Made by a program: the position numbers and the translations under genes
The notes under the pieces: generated by a model
The model's input: only the letters and a program-made list of their open reading frames with translations
What the model was told of the DNA's origin: nothing
Database searches by the model: none
Source: Rummeliibacillus pycnus
GTDB lineage: Bacteria > Bacillota > Bacilli > Bacillales_A > Planococcaceae
Assembly: GCF_002884495.1 (NCBI RefSeq)
Contig: NZ_KZ614145.1
Location: 744,001-808,000 of the forward strand
DNA: 64,000 nt
Direction: 5' to 3'
Shown here: piece after piece, positions 51,927 to 60,844 of the stretch
How positions within the stretch are numbered: position 1 is the stretch's first letter
Layout of the letters: each line of letters opens with the position of its first letter

Positions 51927-51945
51927 ACAAGAGCAGTCGCTTTTT
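51915..51945 (+). terminator. Terminator overlapping the fragment's stop
   Basis: GCGATTGCT pairs with AGCAGTCGC, then five Ts. Its overlap with the stop codon at 51924 supports the fragment as a former gene end. Confidence 0.75.
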
Positions 51946-52124
51946 CATTGAATTTACTAATAGAAGCATCCATATTATTAAATTAAAGGGCGCTTTAGTT
52001 TAATTAGTTTAACATCGGTAGTTGCTGTGGTAGCCCTTTTTATGCTTTGTAACGAGTTATGGTTTTCTTTCAGAGCCATTCAAAAAAAGAAAAAGAAAGA
52101 AATCCTTTAGAGATGAGGAAAAAA

Positions 52125-53147
52125 ATGGATCACTTGAAAGTTTTTTTAAAAGATGAAGTAGTAAAAAAGGTATTTGCATTGGTGTTGTTGGTCGTTATAT
52201 TGTGGAGTATGAGAGGATTGTTAAATTTGTTGTTATTGACTTTTATTTTCTCTTATCTCTTGAACAGCCTACAACAAGTTCTCTATAAATCCCTATCGAA
52301 AATGATTCCGATAAAAGAGAAGATCGTCACAATTGGAATGTATGCCGTGATTCTATTTGCTGTTTTTTTCGGATTAGCCACTTATATCAACCGTTCGGCA
52401 AAGGAATTAACAGGAATCGCCCATAAACTCATTTCATTTAATATAGAAACATATACGAATCAAATCAATCCAAATGTAGAAGGATTCTTGAAAGGGCTAC
52501 ATTTAGAAACCTATACAAAAGGAGCTGTTACCTCGATATTTCATGCGATTCCGCATGTCAGTGAATTTAGTATCCAGTTGATCATGGCGTTTATTTTAAG
52601 CTTTTTCTTATTAAGCGGGAAAAAAGAAATCACGAATTTTTGCAAGAAGCTAGAGAAGAGCAGAATCAGTTTTCCTTATTCGTACTACAAATACTTAGGA
52701 ACCAATTTTGCCAATACCTTTGGTATGATACTGCAATTTCAAATATTAATTTCGTTGATTAATGCGGTTTTATCTATGATTTTCCTTGCAATACTTGGGT
52801 TCCATCAAGTAGTTGGTCTTGGACTTATGATGTTCTTCTTCGGTCTCATTCCTGTAGTAGGAGCGATAGTCTCTTTCATTCCGCTTGCTATTATTGCGTT
52901 TACGATGGGCGGAATACCTAAAGTCCTTTGGATTGTTGTTATGGTTTTGGGGCTTCACGCCATGGAAAGCTATGTACTCAATCCAAGATTGATGGCACAC
53001 GCAACAAAATTGCCAATCTTTCTGGCTTTTTTAACTTTGATTATCTCGGAGTATTTCTTGGGAACATGGGGTCTATTGTTGGGGATTCCGTTATTAATGT
53101 TCCTGTTAGATTTGTTTAATATCCAAACAAAAGAAAAAACTGCCTGA
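52125..53147 (+). CDS. AI-2E (UPF0118/PerM) family transporter
   Basis: This 340-residue protein has about eight helices: an N-terminal pair (VFALVLLVVILWSMRGLLNL), a charged mid-domain, and the conserved C-terminal block GLMMFFFGLIPVVGAIVSFI, VLGLHAMESYVLNPRLMAHA and LGTWGLLLGIPLLMFLLDLF. Family members export small molecules, ions or siderophores, or are of unknown role. Start taken at 52125 after GATGAGGAAAA; 52059 and 52113 are in frame. It stands alone. Confidence 0.85.
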   Translation: MDHLKVFLKDEVVKKVFALVLLVVILWSMRGLLNLLLLTFIFSYLLNSLQQVLYKSLSKMIPIKEKIVTIGMYAVILFAVFFGLATYINRSAKELTGIAHKLISFNIETYTNQINPNVEGFLKGLHLETYTKGAVTSIFHAIPHVSEFSIQLIMAFILSFFLLSGKKEITNFCKKLEKSRISFPYSYYKYLGTNFANTFGMILQFQILISLINAVLSMIFLAILGFHQVVGLGLMMFFFGLIPVVGAIVSFIPLAIIAFTMGGIPKVLWIVVMVLGLHAMESYVLNPRLMAHATKLPIFLAFLTLIISEYFLGTWGLLLGIPLLMFLLDLFNIQTKEKTA

Positions 53148-53314
53148 GAAATCATATTTTGTTGTTTATTTTTTCTCCCAACCGTCTCCTGTGAAGGCAA
53201 CCATGGGGTGGCGGCATCGAGAGGTTGAAATTGCCCAACAGGCTGGTGAAAACTAAAAACGATTGTGAAGTATTGTACATATACTAACCGGTGCTTGACT
53301 TCAACAGTATTTGA

Positions 53315-53388
53315 TCTTCAACAATCGTGCGCTATTCTTGAAAATAAGGATTAGCGCTTTTTTCATTTTAGGGCTAGATTGTGGAGGA
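53315..53388. repeat. Hairpin repeat, copy 1 (also a likely terminator)
   Basis: TTCAACAATC at the left pairs with GATTGTGGAG at the right, enclosing an inner stem (GCGCTATTCTT / GGATTAGCGC) with a T-run. The same unit recurs at 55787-55857. The remaining bases of the gap (53148-53537) show no gene. Confidence 0.75.
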
Positions 53389-53537
53389 ACACTTAAACGT
53401 ATTCATGTAGAATTAGCTAGATAAACTACATTCATCGAGGATGTAGTTATTTTTATCAAATGTATGCAATATATATATTGAAAATGTAATTTATATGTTA
53501 CAATGTTGATGGAAGCATAAAGGAGTGCAGAAAAAAC

Positions 53538-53750
53538 TTGAAAGATATATCAGTAAAAAATAAGGTAAAGATTGCCCGTATTGAAAAAGGTAATTTAACT
53601 CAAGGAGAATTGGCAAAATTAGTTGGAGTTACACGGCAGACAATGAGTTTAATCGAAGCACAGAAATACAATCCAACAATTAAAGTTTGTTTACTCATTA
53701 GTAAGTATTTAGAACGCCCCATAGATGAATTATTTTGGACAGAGGAATAA
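53538..53750 (+). CDS. XRE-family small helix-turn-helix regulator
   Basis: This 70-residue Cro/C1 HTH has NLTQGELAKLVGVTRQTMSL and IEAQKYNPTIKVCLLISKYL, closing with RPIDELFWTEE, the pattern of YozG-type regulators. TTG start at 53538; AAAGGAG lies about 13 bases before it. It precedes two small membrane protein genes by 17 and 19 bp, a frequent Bacillales trio in which the regulator controls the membrane partners. Confidence 0.85.
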   Translation: MKDISVKNKVKIARIEKGNLTQGELAKLVGVTRQTMSLIEAQKYNPTIKVCLLISKYLERPIDELFWTEE

Positions 53751-53767
53751 CAACTATAAAGGAGTGG

Positions 53768-54148
53768 ATGAAACCAATGCAATTGAATTTTCTTACAGTA
53801 ATAATTGGTTCGGTAGTAGGCTTTGGAATTGTATGCCTTATTACAGGACAAATACAATGGGGAATAATAATTGGTCTTCTTATAGGAGTAGGAAGTGCAA
53901 AATGGTTAAGGATGAAGAAACACGAAGCTAGTGATGAAATTGAGTATGATGAAAGAGTTAATAACAATATTAAAAAGGCATTATTCCAAACCTTCTCCAT
54001 TGCCAATCTATTGTTACTGATTTATTTGTTATATTCAGAACTAATTTTAAACAATTACTCGATTAAAACCAATTATTTAATTATTTATTTGTCCATCATC
54101 TTCATTCTTTCTTACTATATAGTCCCTTTAATCGTGAAAAGAAAATAA
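53768..54148 (+). CDS. DUF2178-like small membrane protein
   Basis: This 126-residue protein has two N-terminal helices (LNFLTVIIGSVVGFGIVCLI; WGIIIGLLIGVGSAKWL), a charged linker with EIEYDERVNNNIKKALFQTF, and two C-terminal helices. The D-E-R motif in the linker before a helix is shared with DUF2178-type proteins found next to XRE regulators. AAAGGAGTGG precedes ATG 53768. Role unknown. Confidence 0.7.
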   Translation: MKPMQLNFLTVIIGSVVGFGIVCLITGQIQWGIIIGLLIGVGSAKWLRMKKHEASDEIEYDERVNNNIKKALFQTFSIANLLLLIYLLYSELILNNYSIKTNYLIIYLSIIFILSYYIVPLIVKRK

Positions 54149-54169
54149 AATTATAGAGAGGTGTCTAGA

Positions 54170-54451
54170 ATGAATCAACCGTTAATAATGGCTGCAATTG
54201 TTCTTTTTATTTTATCCTTCCTTATAGGTGTAAAAAAGCAAACGTGGATATTATCCGGATTTAACCAAAAACGCGTTAAAGAACAGGATAAACTTGCAAA
54301 ACTAGTTGGTTATTTATCTTTCATAATAGGGATTGTTATGTTGATAGGAGGAATTATTAACTATCCCAATAGTGAAAAAATATTATTTCCTATGATGTTA
54401 ATTGGATACGTTATTTTACTTGGATATGTAAACACAAAAATGGTCGAATAA
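54170..54451 (+). CDS. DUF3784 family membrane protein
   Basis: This 93-residue protein has three helices. GVKKQTWILSGFNQKRVKEQ and DKLAKLVGYLSFIIGIVMLI are the DUF3784 signature. ATG 54170 is eight bases after GAGAGG. Probably cotranscribed with the XRE regulator and the DUF2178-like gene. Confidence 0.82.
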   Translation: MNQPLIMAAIVLFILSFLIGVKKQTWILSGFNQKRVKEQDKLAKLVGYLSFIIGIVMLIGGIINYPNSEKILFPMMLIGYVILLGYVNTKMVE

Positions 54452-54459
54452 CTACGCAG

Positions 54460-54663
54460 GTGGGCATTCATCTGCTTTTGAAGGAAAGTTTGAATGCCTA
54501 CGATGACCTGGAAGAAAAAGCATTACGTGTATTCCAAAAAAATACATCAATAGATGAATATATTTATGCATTAGATTGGCAGCATGAATGTTATTGGATA
54601 AATCCCCATCAATCGTTTTTTAAACTACGTAAAACTTATTCAGTATTGATTGTCTACATCTAG
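54460..54663 (+). pseudogene. Fragment of a DUF2716-family gene
   Basis: The frame contains YDDLEEKALRVFQKNTSIDE and YIYALDWQHECYWINPHQSF, which match the middle of DUF2716 proteins (about 160 residues). Both the N-terminal third and the conserved C-terminal FPNGDYY region are missing. It lies 8 bp after the DUF3784 gene. Confidence 0.6.
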
Positions 54664-54664
54664 A

Positions 54665-55093
54665 TTAAGTAAATTGGCTTTTGATTACTTGAATAGAAAG
54701 ATTTAATCTATAGTTTCCGAATGTAAGAACTTTATTAAGAAAATCATTTAATTGTTCTTGAGATTCGACCTGGACTTTTAAAAGGTAACATCCTTCTCCA
54801 GATATTCTATGGGCTTCCGATACTTCTTTTCTTTCATTGATAAAACTAGCAAAAGAGCTGTGGTTTGTTGTTTTCATAAAAACAGTCACAAAAGCTGTAT
54901 AAGAAAGACCTAATTTCATTTCATCTAGAATAATGGAATATGCTTTAATAACTCCGCCATCCTCTAGTTTTTTAATTCTATTTCCTACAGCTTGTCCTGT
55001 CATATGAATTAGTTTCCCAATTTCTTTCCATTGAATGCGTGAATTCTCAGTTAGTAACCGAATTATTTGAAAATCAATATCATCAAGTAGCAT
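54665..55093 (-). CDS. Lrp/AsnC-family transcriptional regulator
   Basis: This 142-residue regulator has an N-terminal HTH (LDDIDFQIIRLLTENSRIQW, then KEIGKLIHMTGQAVGNRIKK) and a C-terminal RAM domain (AHRISGEGCYLLKVQVESQE) for amino acid binding and octamer assembly. It is divergent from the isochorismatase-like gene 121 bp away, and is a plausible regulator of it. Confidence 0.88.
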   Translation of the reverse strand: MLLDDIDFQIIRLLTENSRIQWKEIGKLIHMTGQAVGNRIKKLEDGGVIKAYSIILDEMKLGLSYTAFVTVFMKTTNHSSFASFINERKEVSEAHRISGEGCYLLKVQVESQEQLNDFLNKVLTFGNYRLNLSIQVIKSQFT

Positions 55094-55214
55094 ATATTAT
55101 TCCTTTCACCATGAAATTATTTTGAGTAGAAGTGTTTCACCAGAGTATAGATAGAAACCAGAATATTATTTATGATTTGATTATAATCTATTTCATGACC
55201 AAGGAGGGACTATA

Positions 55215-55781
55215 GTGAGCATAGCTTTGATGTTGATTGATATTCAGAATGATTATTTTCCAAACGGAAAAATGGAACTAAACAATCCTATGAAAGCAGC
55301 AAAAAATGCAAGTGAAATTCTAGATTGGTTTAGAACTAAGAAGTATGAAATTTACCATATTCAACATGTTTCGAGTAGATCTGGAACAGGTTTTTTCCTT
55401 CCAAATACAGAAGGAGTAAAGATTCATAAATCGGTTTTACCTTTAGAACAAGAGAATATCATCGTAAAACACACCCCTAATAGTTTTTTAAATACAGAAT
55501 TACTAAACAAGTTAAAAGAAAAAGAGGTTAAGAAATTAGTGATTTGTGGCATGATGACACATATGTGCATTGATGCTACAGTAAGAGCAGCTAGAGATTT
55601 TGGTTTTGAATGTACAGTAATCGAAGATGCATGTACAACAAAAGATTTAATTTATCTAGACCGAGTAGTTCCAGCTGAACAGGTTCACTTTGGGTTTATC
55701 AGTGCCCTAAATGGAATGTATGCAACTATATATACAACGAATGAATTTTTAACACAGAATACTGCAAGTTTATTGATGTAG
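55215..55781 (+). CDS. Cysteine hydrolase, isochorismatase/nicotinamidase family
   Basis: This 188-residue enzyme has the catalytic triad in LMLIDIQNDYF (Asp), IVKHTPNSF (Lys) and VICGMMTHMCIDATVRAARD (Cys), with a cis-peptide before the cysteine region as in the family. It splits an amide or vinyl ether bond; nicotinamidase-like or ureidohydrolase-like roles are both possible. GTG start behind AAGGAGG. A hairpin repeat immediately follows. Confidence 0.88.
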   Translation: MSIALMLIDIQNDYFPNGKMELNNPMKAAKNASEILDWFRTKKYEIYHIQHVSSRSGTGFFLPNTEGVKIHKSVLPLEQENIIVKHTPNSFLNTELLNKLKEKEVKKLVICGMMTHMCIDATVRAARDFGFECTVIEDACTTKDLIYLDRVVPAEQVHFGFISALNGMYATIYTTNEFLTQNTASLLM

Positions 55782-55786
55782 AAATG

Positions 55787-55857
55787 TTCTTCAACAATCG
55801 AGCGCTATCCTTGAACAAGGGTAGTGCTATTTTACATATAAGGGCCAGATTGTTGAG
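55787..55857. repeat. Hairpin repeat, copy 2
   Basis: CTTCAACAATC pairs with GATTGTTGAG, enclosing GCGCTATCCTT / AAGGGTAGTGCT and a T-run. It is about 80% alike to copy 1 and can end transcription of the hydrolase gene. Confidence 0.78.
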
Positions 55858-56138
55858 TAAAGTAATTGATAAAATTTCGGAATTTTAAAACAATATATTT
55901 TGTGTTAAACTACATTATTTACAGTAACATCGATAGAATGTGGATAGATTGCTCCTTTATCACTGCGTACTGTAAGTATGGAGAGACATATTAAAAAAGC
56001 TATTGACAAAAGATGAAAAAGGTTTTGATAATCATACAGCAGTTTGGAAAGTTTGGAACTGTATGATTCCGTTATAAATTCTAGTGAGCGCGATATTGAG
56101 AAATTATTTATCGGAAATAAAGATAAGGAGGGAAAATC
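55858..56138 (+). other. Gap with coding-like scraps
   Basis: Short frames such as DILKKLLTKDEKGFDNHTAV, then WKVWNCMIPL, and SSERDIEKLFIGNKDKEGKS look like decayed protein but match nothing I know. No intact gene. GATAAGGAGGG at its end is the ribosome site of the next gene. Confidence 0.35.
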
Positions 56139-57041
56139 ATGTTCGATATAAAAAACTACGGTACATTTGAAAAAATCGAACCGATAAAAAAAGGTTGGTC
56201 GAGCGACAAAAAATATTATGTTGAAACCTTGACGAACGAGAAACTGTTGCTTCGCATAGCTGATATTTCAGAGTATGATAAAAAGAAAAGTGAATATGAA
56301 ATAATGAAACGGTTAGCTGAATGTGGTGTACCTATGTCGCAGCCAGTTGATTTTAGTATTTGCGACAACGGCAAAAGTGTGTATTCACTTTTCAAATGGT
56401 GTGACGGAGAAGATGCGGAGATTGTATTACCTAAATTGACAGAAACTGAACAGTATGTACTAGGTTTGAAATCGGGGCGAATACTGAGGAAAATTCACAA
56501 TATACCTGCACCAAATGCGCAAGAAGAATGGGGAACACGTTTTAACCGCAAAACAGACAGCAAAATCAAAAAATATCATGACTGTGGAATAAAAATAGAA
56601 GATGACTATAAAATCATCGGCTATATTGAGGAAAGCAGATACCTCCTTGAAGGTAGGCAGCAATGCTTTCAGCACGGTGATTATCATATTGGAAATATGA
56701 TTATTTCACCAGAAGGAGAACTAAGAATAATCGATTTTAACCGGAGTGATTATGGGGATCCGTGGGAAGAGTTTAACCGTATTGTGTGGAGTGCTACTGT
56801 CAGTCCACACTTTGCCACAGGGCAGCTAAACGGTTATTTTAACGGAAGACCGCCTATGAAATTTTTCTCACTTTTGGCTTTTTATATAAGTAGCAATACG
56901 CTGTCATCCATACCTTGGGCTATCCCTTTCGGTGAACATGAAGTAACCGTTATGAAAAATCAGGCAAAAGATGTTCTAAGGTGGTTTGACGGTATGAATA
57001 ATCCAGTACCTACTTGGTATTTTGCAAATTTTTATATTTAG
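56139..57041 (+). CDS. Aminoglycoside phosphotransferase (APH)-family kinase
   Basis: This 300-residue kinase-like protein has the APH catalytic loop FQHGDYHIGNM and the metal loop RIIDFNRSDYGDPWEEFNRI. GKSVYSLFKWCDGEDAE forms the hinge. Such enzymes phosphorylate antibiotics, sugars or small metabolites; this subgroup is uncharacterised. It directly precedes a broken protein-kinase-like gene in the same frame, with TAG between them. Confidence 0.85.
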   Translation: MFDIKNYGTFEKIEPIKKGWSSDKKYYVETLTNEKLLLRIADISEYDKKKSEYEIMKRLAECGVPMSQPVDFSICDNGKSVYSLFKWCDGEDAEIVLPKLTETEQYVLGLKSGRILRKIHNIPAPNAQEEWGTRFNRKTDSKIKKYHDCGIKIEDDYKIIGYIEESRYLLEGRQQCFQHGDYHIGNMIISPEGELRIIDFNRSDYGDPWEEFNRIVWSATVSPHFATGQLNGYFNGRPPMKFFSLLAFYISSNTLSSIPWAIPFGEHEVTVMKNQAKDVLRWFDGMNNPVPTWYFANFYI

Positions 57042-57859
57042 TACATAAATAATATTCCATATAAATTAAAATCTTCTTTCGATTTTTCTTTTATTGAGAA
57101 ATATGGTGAAGTTTTCAAAATTTATGATGATCAAGATTCGAGGAATATTAGCTTCGGTGTAAAAAATGGTGATAAGAGATACTTTATAAAATTTGCTGGA
57201 GTACCAACAGAACAATATTCCGGGAAACCTGAAGATGCAATAGCAAGGCTGAAATCCACCGTCGCGATTTATGAGGATTTAGCTCACCCCAATTTGATAA
57301 AATTTATCAAAGCAGAGGAAGTAGGCAAAGGGTATGCTGCTATTTTTGAATGGACAGATGGAGAGTGTATGGGAAAAATGTATCCAATGTCCAGAAAAAA
57401 GTTTATGCAGATGCCTGACAGCACAAAGCTTGAAGTATTTAACGATATACTACATTTCATATTCATGTTGTAAAGCAAGGGTAAGTTGCCATTGATTTTT
57501 ATGATGGTAGTATTATGTATGACTTTGACACAAAAAAGACTCTTATTTGTGATATTGATTTCTATTCTAAAATGCCTTATATAAATTTGATGGGCAGAAT
57601 GTGGGGTTCTTCACGTTTTATGTCGCCGGAGGAATTTACACTTGGTGCAACGATAGATGAAGTAACTAATGTTTACTTAATGGGAGCTACCGCGTTTGCC
57701 CTCTTTGGAGGTGAAGAAGACAGGTCAATCGAAAAATGGCGATTGGGCGACGAATTATACAAAGTGGCATTAAAAGCGGTCAACGAGAACAGAGACAAGC
57801 GCCAGCATTCGCTTTCGGATTTTGAATGCGAGTGGAACAGGGCGTGTTGTTTTATATAA
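57042..57859 (+). pseudogene. Serine/threonine protein kinase-like gene, inactivated
   Basis: Beginning just after the APH stop, with no start codon, the frame reads YKLKSSFDFSFIEKYGEVFK, KNGDKRYFIKFAGVPTEQYS and YEDLAHPNLIKFIKAEEVGK. Near 57460 sense passes to another frame (HIHVVKQG), a TAA at 57481-57483 replaces an expected Tyr codon, and then VAIDFYDGSIMYDFDTKKTL and SRFMSPEEFTLGATIDEVTN follow to 57859. Three lesions (start, frameshift, nonsense) mean it is dead. Catalytic H-x-D is partly replaced by AIDFYDGS, as in this kinase-like group. Confidence 0.85.
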
Positions 57860-57868
57860 GCAAAGCAT

Positions 57869-57918
57869 ATTCCATAATCAGGCGCAATTCTTGAAAAAGA
57901 ATCGTGCCTTTTTTAGCT
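57869..57918 (+). terminator. Terminator related to the hairpin repeat
   Basis: AGGCGCAATTCTT pairs (with wobble) with AAGAATCGTGCCT, followed by TTTTT. It resembles the inner part of the repeats at 53315 and 55787 but lacks their outer arms. Confidence 0.75.
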
Positions 57919-58121
57919 AAAGTGTCATTTAGTTTAATGTGTTTGATGCAAAAGTATTAGTTAAACATAGAAGCAATGATATTTTGATTTAAATGTTATA
58001 CGGATTGTTCTTAATGGAGAAAGTTCATCCTAAAGTTGTAAATATTCCCTGGGATTATTTTGGTAAAATATATAATGACTAGTAGTCAAGAATAAATCAC
58101 TACTGTAAAGGAGGAGTTATT

Positions 58122-58946
58122 TTGAATCGTTATATTTGTGAGACTTGCGGGGTTCAGTATGAACATTCTACTGAAGAGCCAAAGCATTGTACTATTTGCT
58201 CAGAAGAAAGGCAATTTGTTAATGTAAACGGGCAGAATTGGACAACTTTGGATAAATTGATTTCCTCAAAAATTTATAAAAATAACATTAATCTTGAAGA
58301 AAATGGTCTATTTAGTATTAAAACTAGTCCGACATTTGGAATTGGACAGACAGCTTATTTAATTCAAGAAAAAGATTTTAATTTGTTATGGGATTGTATT
58401 ACATATATTGATCAGACAACTATCGAAAAAATAGAGGAATTAGGTGGAATTGATGCTATCGCATTATCTCATCCTCATTACTATTCAAGTCAAGTAGAGT
58501 GGGCAGAAGCTTTTAATGCATCTATTTATATACATGAGGATGATAGAGAATGGATTACAAGACCAAGTAACAAGATTATTTTTTGGTCTGGTGAATCACT
58601 CACCTTACAGAATGGATTAACGCTTCATCGTACTGGTGGTCATTTTAAAGGAGCCACAGTATTAAAATGGGAAAATGGTTATCATCAAAAAGGCATATTA
58701 CTTGTAGGTGATATTATTCGGGTGGTTGCTGACCGTAATTGGGTAACATTTATGTATAGTTACCCAAATTTTATACCCCTTCCTGTTAAAACAGTGAAAC
58801 GAATCTTAAATCAAGTAGAGGATTTTCATTTTGAACAGTTATATGATGCTTTTCACGGCGTTGTTAAAAAAGATGCAAAACAATGTGTTCATAACTCCGC
58901 TATAAGGTATATAGATGCTTTAGAGGGAAAGCTGTTTAATACTTAA
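58122..58946 (+). CDS. MBL-fold hydrolase with N-terminal rubredoxin-like zinc ribbon
   Basis: This 274-residue protein opens with a four-cysteine knuckle (YICETCGVQYE ... HCTICSEE). A metallo-beta-lactamase domain follows: IDAIALSHPHYYSSQVEWAE, HRTGGHFKGATVL, LVGDIIRV and FHGVV. The canonical H-x-H-x-D-H is H-P-H-Y-Y-S, so the Asp/His of metal site 2 is missing and activity may be altered or single-metal. TTG start behind GGAGGAG. Monocistronic. Substrate unknown. Confidence 0.82.
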   Translation: MNRYICETCGVQYEHSTEEPKHCTICSEERQFVNVNGQNWTTLDKLISSKIYKNNINLEENGLFSIKTSPTFGIGQTAYLIQEKDFNLLWDCITYIDQTTIEKIEELGGIDAIALSHPHYYSSQVEWAEAFNASIYIHEDDREWITRPSNKIIFWSGESLTLQNGLTLHRTGGHFKGATVLKWENGYHQKGILLVGDIIRVVADRNWVTFMYSYPNFIPLPVKTVKRILNQVEDFHFEQLYDAFHGVVKKDAKQCVHNSAIRYIDALEGKLFNT

Positions 58947-59109
58947 AGTTCATAAAATATTTTCCAGAGAAGGCAAAACACAATGCTAATTCCTTCAGTT
59001 ACTCTTTTCCGCAATCGAGTCATTAAATGAAATGATATTTCGAAATATTTAGATATTAATGTGAGTATTATTGTTAAGTTAAGTTATCTTAGAAGGAGGA
59101 ATATCTAAA

Positions 59110-59571
59110 ATGATTAAAAAACTCTACGAAACTCACTTGCAAGTAAAGGATTTAAAAACGGCCATCAACTTTTATCAAGATAAGTTAGGGCTTGAATTAG
59201 GATATGCAACAGAAAAAAACGCATTTTTTTGGATTGGAGAACCAGGCTACCAAATGCTAGGTTTATGGCTGGTGCCAGTTTCAAGTGAAATCGAAAAAAG
59301 GCACTTTGCTTTTGAAGTAGAGTTTGAATTCTTGATACATTCCATTCAATGGTTGCAGAATCGAGGAATTGAGGTTATTGGAAGTCAGGGAAAAAGCAAC
59401 GAAGAACCGATTGTTCAAGCATGGATGCCAGCTGCCAGTATTTATTTTTTAGATCCCGATGGGAATAAATTAGAATTCATTTCCATGCTGAATGATGAAC
59501 CAAGAGAATTAGATTTTGTCCCTTATTTAAGCGAGTGGAATAAATTGTCCAATTCTTCAACAGTTTCATAG
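59110..59571 (+). CDS. VOC-family protein
   Basis: This 153-residue glyoxalase-fold protein has KLYETHLQVKDLKTAINFYQ (first ligand His), FWIGEPGYQMLGLWLVP, HFAFEVEFEFLIHSIQWLQ (His) and IYFLDPDGNKLEFISM (final Glu). Similar to many small thiol-transferase or resistance-like VOC proteins; the substrate is unknown. AGAAGGAGG ribosome site. Single gene. Confidence 0.85.
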   Translation: MIKKLYETHLQVKDLKTAINFYQDKLGLELGYATEKNAFFWIGEPGYQMLGLWLVPVSSEIEKRHFAFEVEFEFLIHSIQWLQNRGIEVIGSQGKSNEEPIVQAWMPAASIYFLDPDGNKLEFISMLNDEPRELDFVPYLSEWNKLSNSSTVS

Positions 59572-59748
59572 ATAGATTTCCGTCTAAGTTAATCTGATTG
59601 GGTATAAAGATTTTCAACTATAGCAGGTGAACTGCTTAATGGGTTTCAACAAAGGGGTGCTATTGTTGAAAAAAACTTAGATCAAACGATTTGATTGTTA
59701 CTTTTGTATAATGAAGTAGCTGACATGAAAAACTAAACAACTATATTT
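59572..59748. other. Intergenic region
   Basis: No gene. A segment around 59650-59680 (GGGTGCTATTGTTGAA) faintly recalls the hairpin repeats but does not form one. Confidence 0.35.
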
Positions 59749-59780
59749 TTAACCTCGTCCTAAATTTAGGACGGGGTTAA
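59749..59780. terminator. Long near-perfect palindrome, probable terminator
   Basis: TTAACC-T-CGTCCTAAA and TTTAGGACG-G-GGTTAA fold back with a single mismatch and no loop bases to spare; GCTTTGTTTG follows. Confidence 0.55.
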
Positions 59781-59931
59781 GCTTTGTTTGAGCTTTTAAA
59801 ATCACATAACATTAGAGTCTTTTCACCATTTTCTTGGTAATGTAAGCGAGAAATTAGACTTTTTCTGGATTTAATTGAACTTTTTTCTTTCCTTAATTGT
59901 ATAGTTAATGAAAATAGATGAAGGATAGGTG

Positions 59932-60318
59932 ATGATGATGGGAATAGGTTGGATTGTATCGTTAATAGTTGTTGGTTTAATGGTTTCACTTATTGTAGCC
60001 ATTATGTTTTCTATGGAACGAAAATATATTGTGCGTAAGAATGGGAAAATTGATTATAAAAAAACAACGATTTTTTTACGATGGAATGTTTTTGATACAT
60101 TAACCCTTATTTTGGCCATTTATACAATGATTTGTGTGCAAATTTTAAATATGTTGCTATCATTCAATCAATCAGTTGAAAATCCTTATGTTCAATTTTT
60201 TACGAATCAATCGCAAGTATGGGTACTTGTAACCATTCTCTATTTAATATCACGTGTTTCAATCACTTTAAAATCCATTAAGGCTCATTGGGAGGATGAG
60301 CTAAATGAAAAACAATGA
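59932..60318 (+). CDS. Membrane protein upstream of an ECF sigma factor
   Basis: I do not recognise this 128-residue protein. It has three membrane helices (WIVSLIVVGLMVSLIVAIMF; FDTLTLILAIYTMICVQILN; VWVLVTILYLISRVSITLKS) joined by charged loops. Four start codons stand in a row (GTG 59929, ATGs 59932-59938) after AAGGATAGG; 59932 has the best spacing. It overlaps the sigma factor gene by 14 bases, so it belongs to that operon and may act in sensing or signal transfer (inference). Confidence 0.7.
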   Translation: MMMGIGWIVSLIVVGLMVSLIVAIMFSMERKYIVRKNGKIDYKKTTIFLRWNVFDTLTLILAIYTMICVQILNMLLSFNQSVENPYVQFFTNQSQVWVLVTILYLISRVSITLKSIKAHWEDELNEKQ

Positions 60319-60844
60319 AGAGTTGATGGAGTCGTTTCAACAAGGCAATTTAGGGGCGTTTGACTTGATCTATCAGCAATTATATGAACCTCTTTATTGC
60401 TTTCTTTTTCGCTATACATGTGAGGAACAACTTAGTATAGATATTGTTCATGATACGTTTGAGAGATTACATAAAGTAAAATCTGATTATAAGAGACAAA
60501 AAGGAACTGTGAAATCATATGTATTTCAAATCGCATATCGATTGTTGATCAATAAACTAAATAGAAGAAAAAAGTGGCGCACTTTATTACCATTTTTAGT
60601 ACCATCATCCGTCATATCGTATTCATCAGATGAAAAGTTAGTTATTCAACAACCGATTACTAGTTTACCAGAAAAGCAGAAAGCGGTCATTTTACTGACC
60701 TATTATCATGACCTAACTCAAGAAGAAATTGCCCAGATTCTGTCTGTTCCAATTGGTACTGTGAAGTCAAGGTTACATCACGCAATGAAAACATTAAAAG
60801 AAGAATTAAGGGAGGATTTCTACGATGAAAGAGGAATTCAATAG
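60305..60844 (+). CDS. ECF-type RNA polymerase sigma factor
   Basis: This 179-residue sigma-70 family factor has region 2 (NLGAFDLIYQQLYEPLYCFL, then DIVHDTFERLHKVKSDY) and region 4 (SLPEKQKAVILLTYYHDLTQ, EEIAQILSVPIGTVKSRLHH), with no region 1 or 3. It lies between two small membrane protein genes, both overlapping it, as expected for an ECF sigma and its regulators. I see no extra copy of a distinctive target promoter that I could name. Confidence 0.9.
   Translation: MKNNEELMESFQQGNLGAFDLIYQQLYEPLYCFLFRYTCEEQLSIDIVHDTFERLHKVKSDYKRQKGTVKSYVFQIAYRLLINKLNRRKKWRTLLPFLVPSSVISYSSDEKLVIQQPITSLPEKQKAVILLTYYHDLTQEEIAQILSVPIGTVKSRLHHAMKTLKEELREDFYDERGIQ

Noticed and set aside
51985-52039. AAAGGGC and GCCCTTT stem before the AI-2E transporter gene as a riboswitch or terminator
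   Set aside because: Only seven base pairs around a loop of 41 bases, with no conserved aptamer motif; too weak to support.
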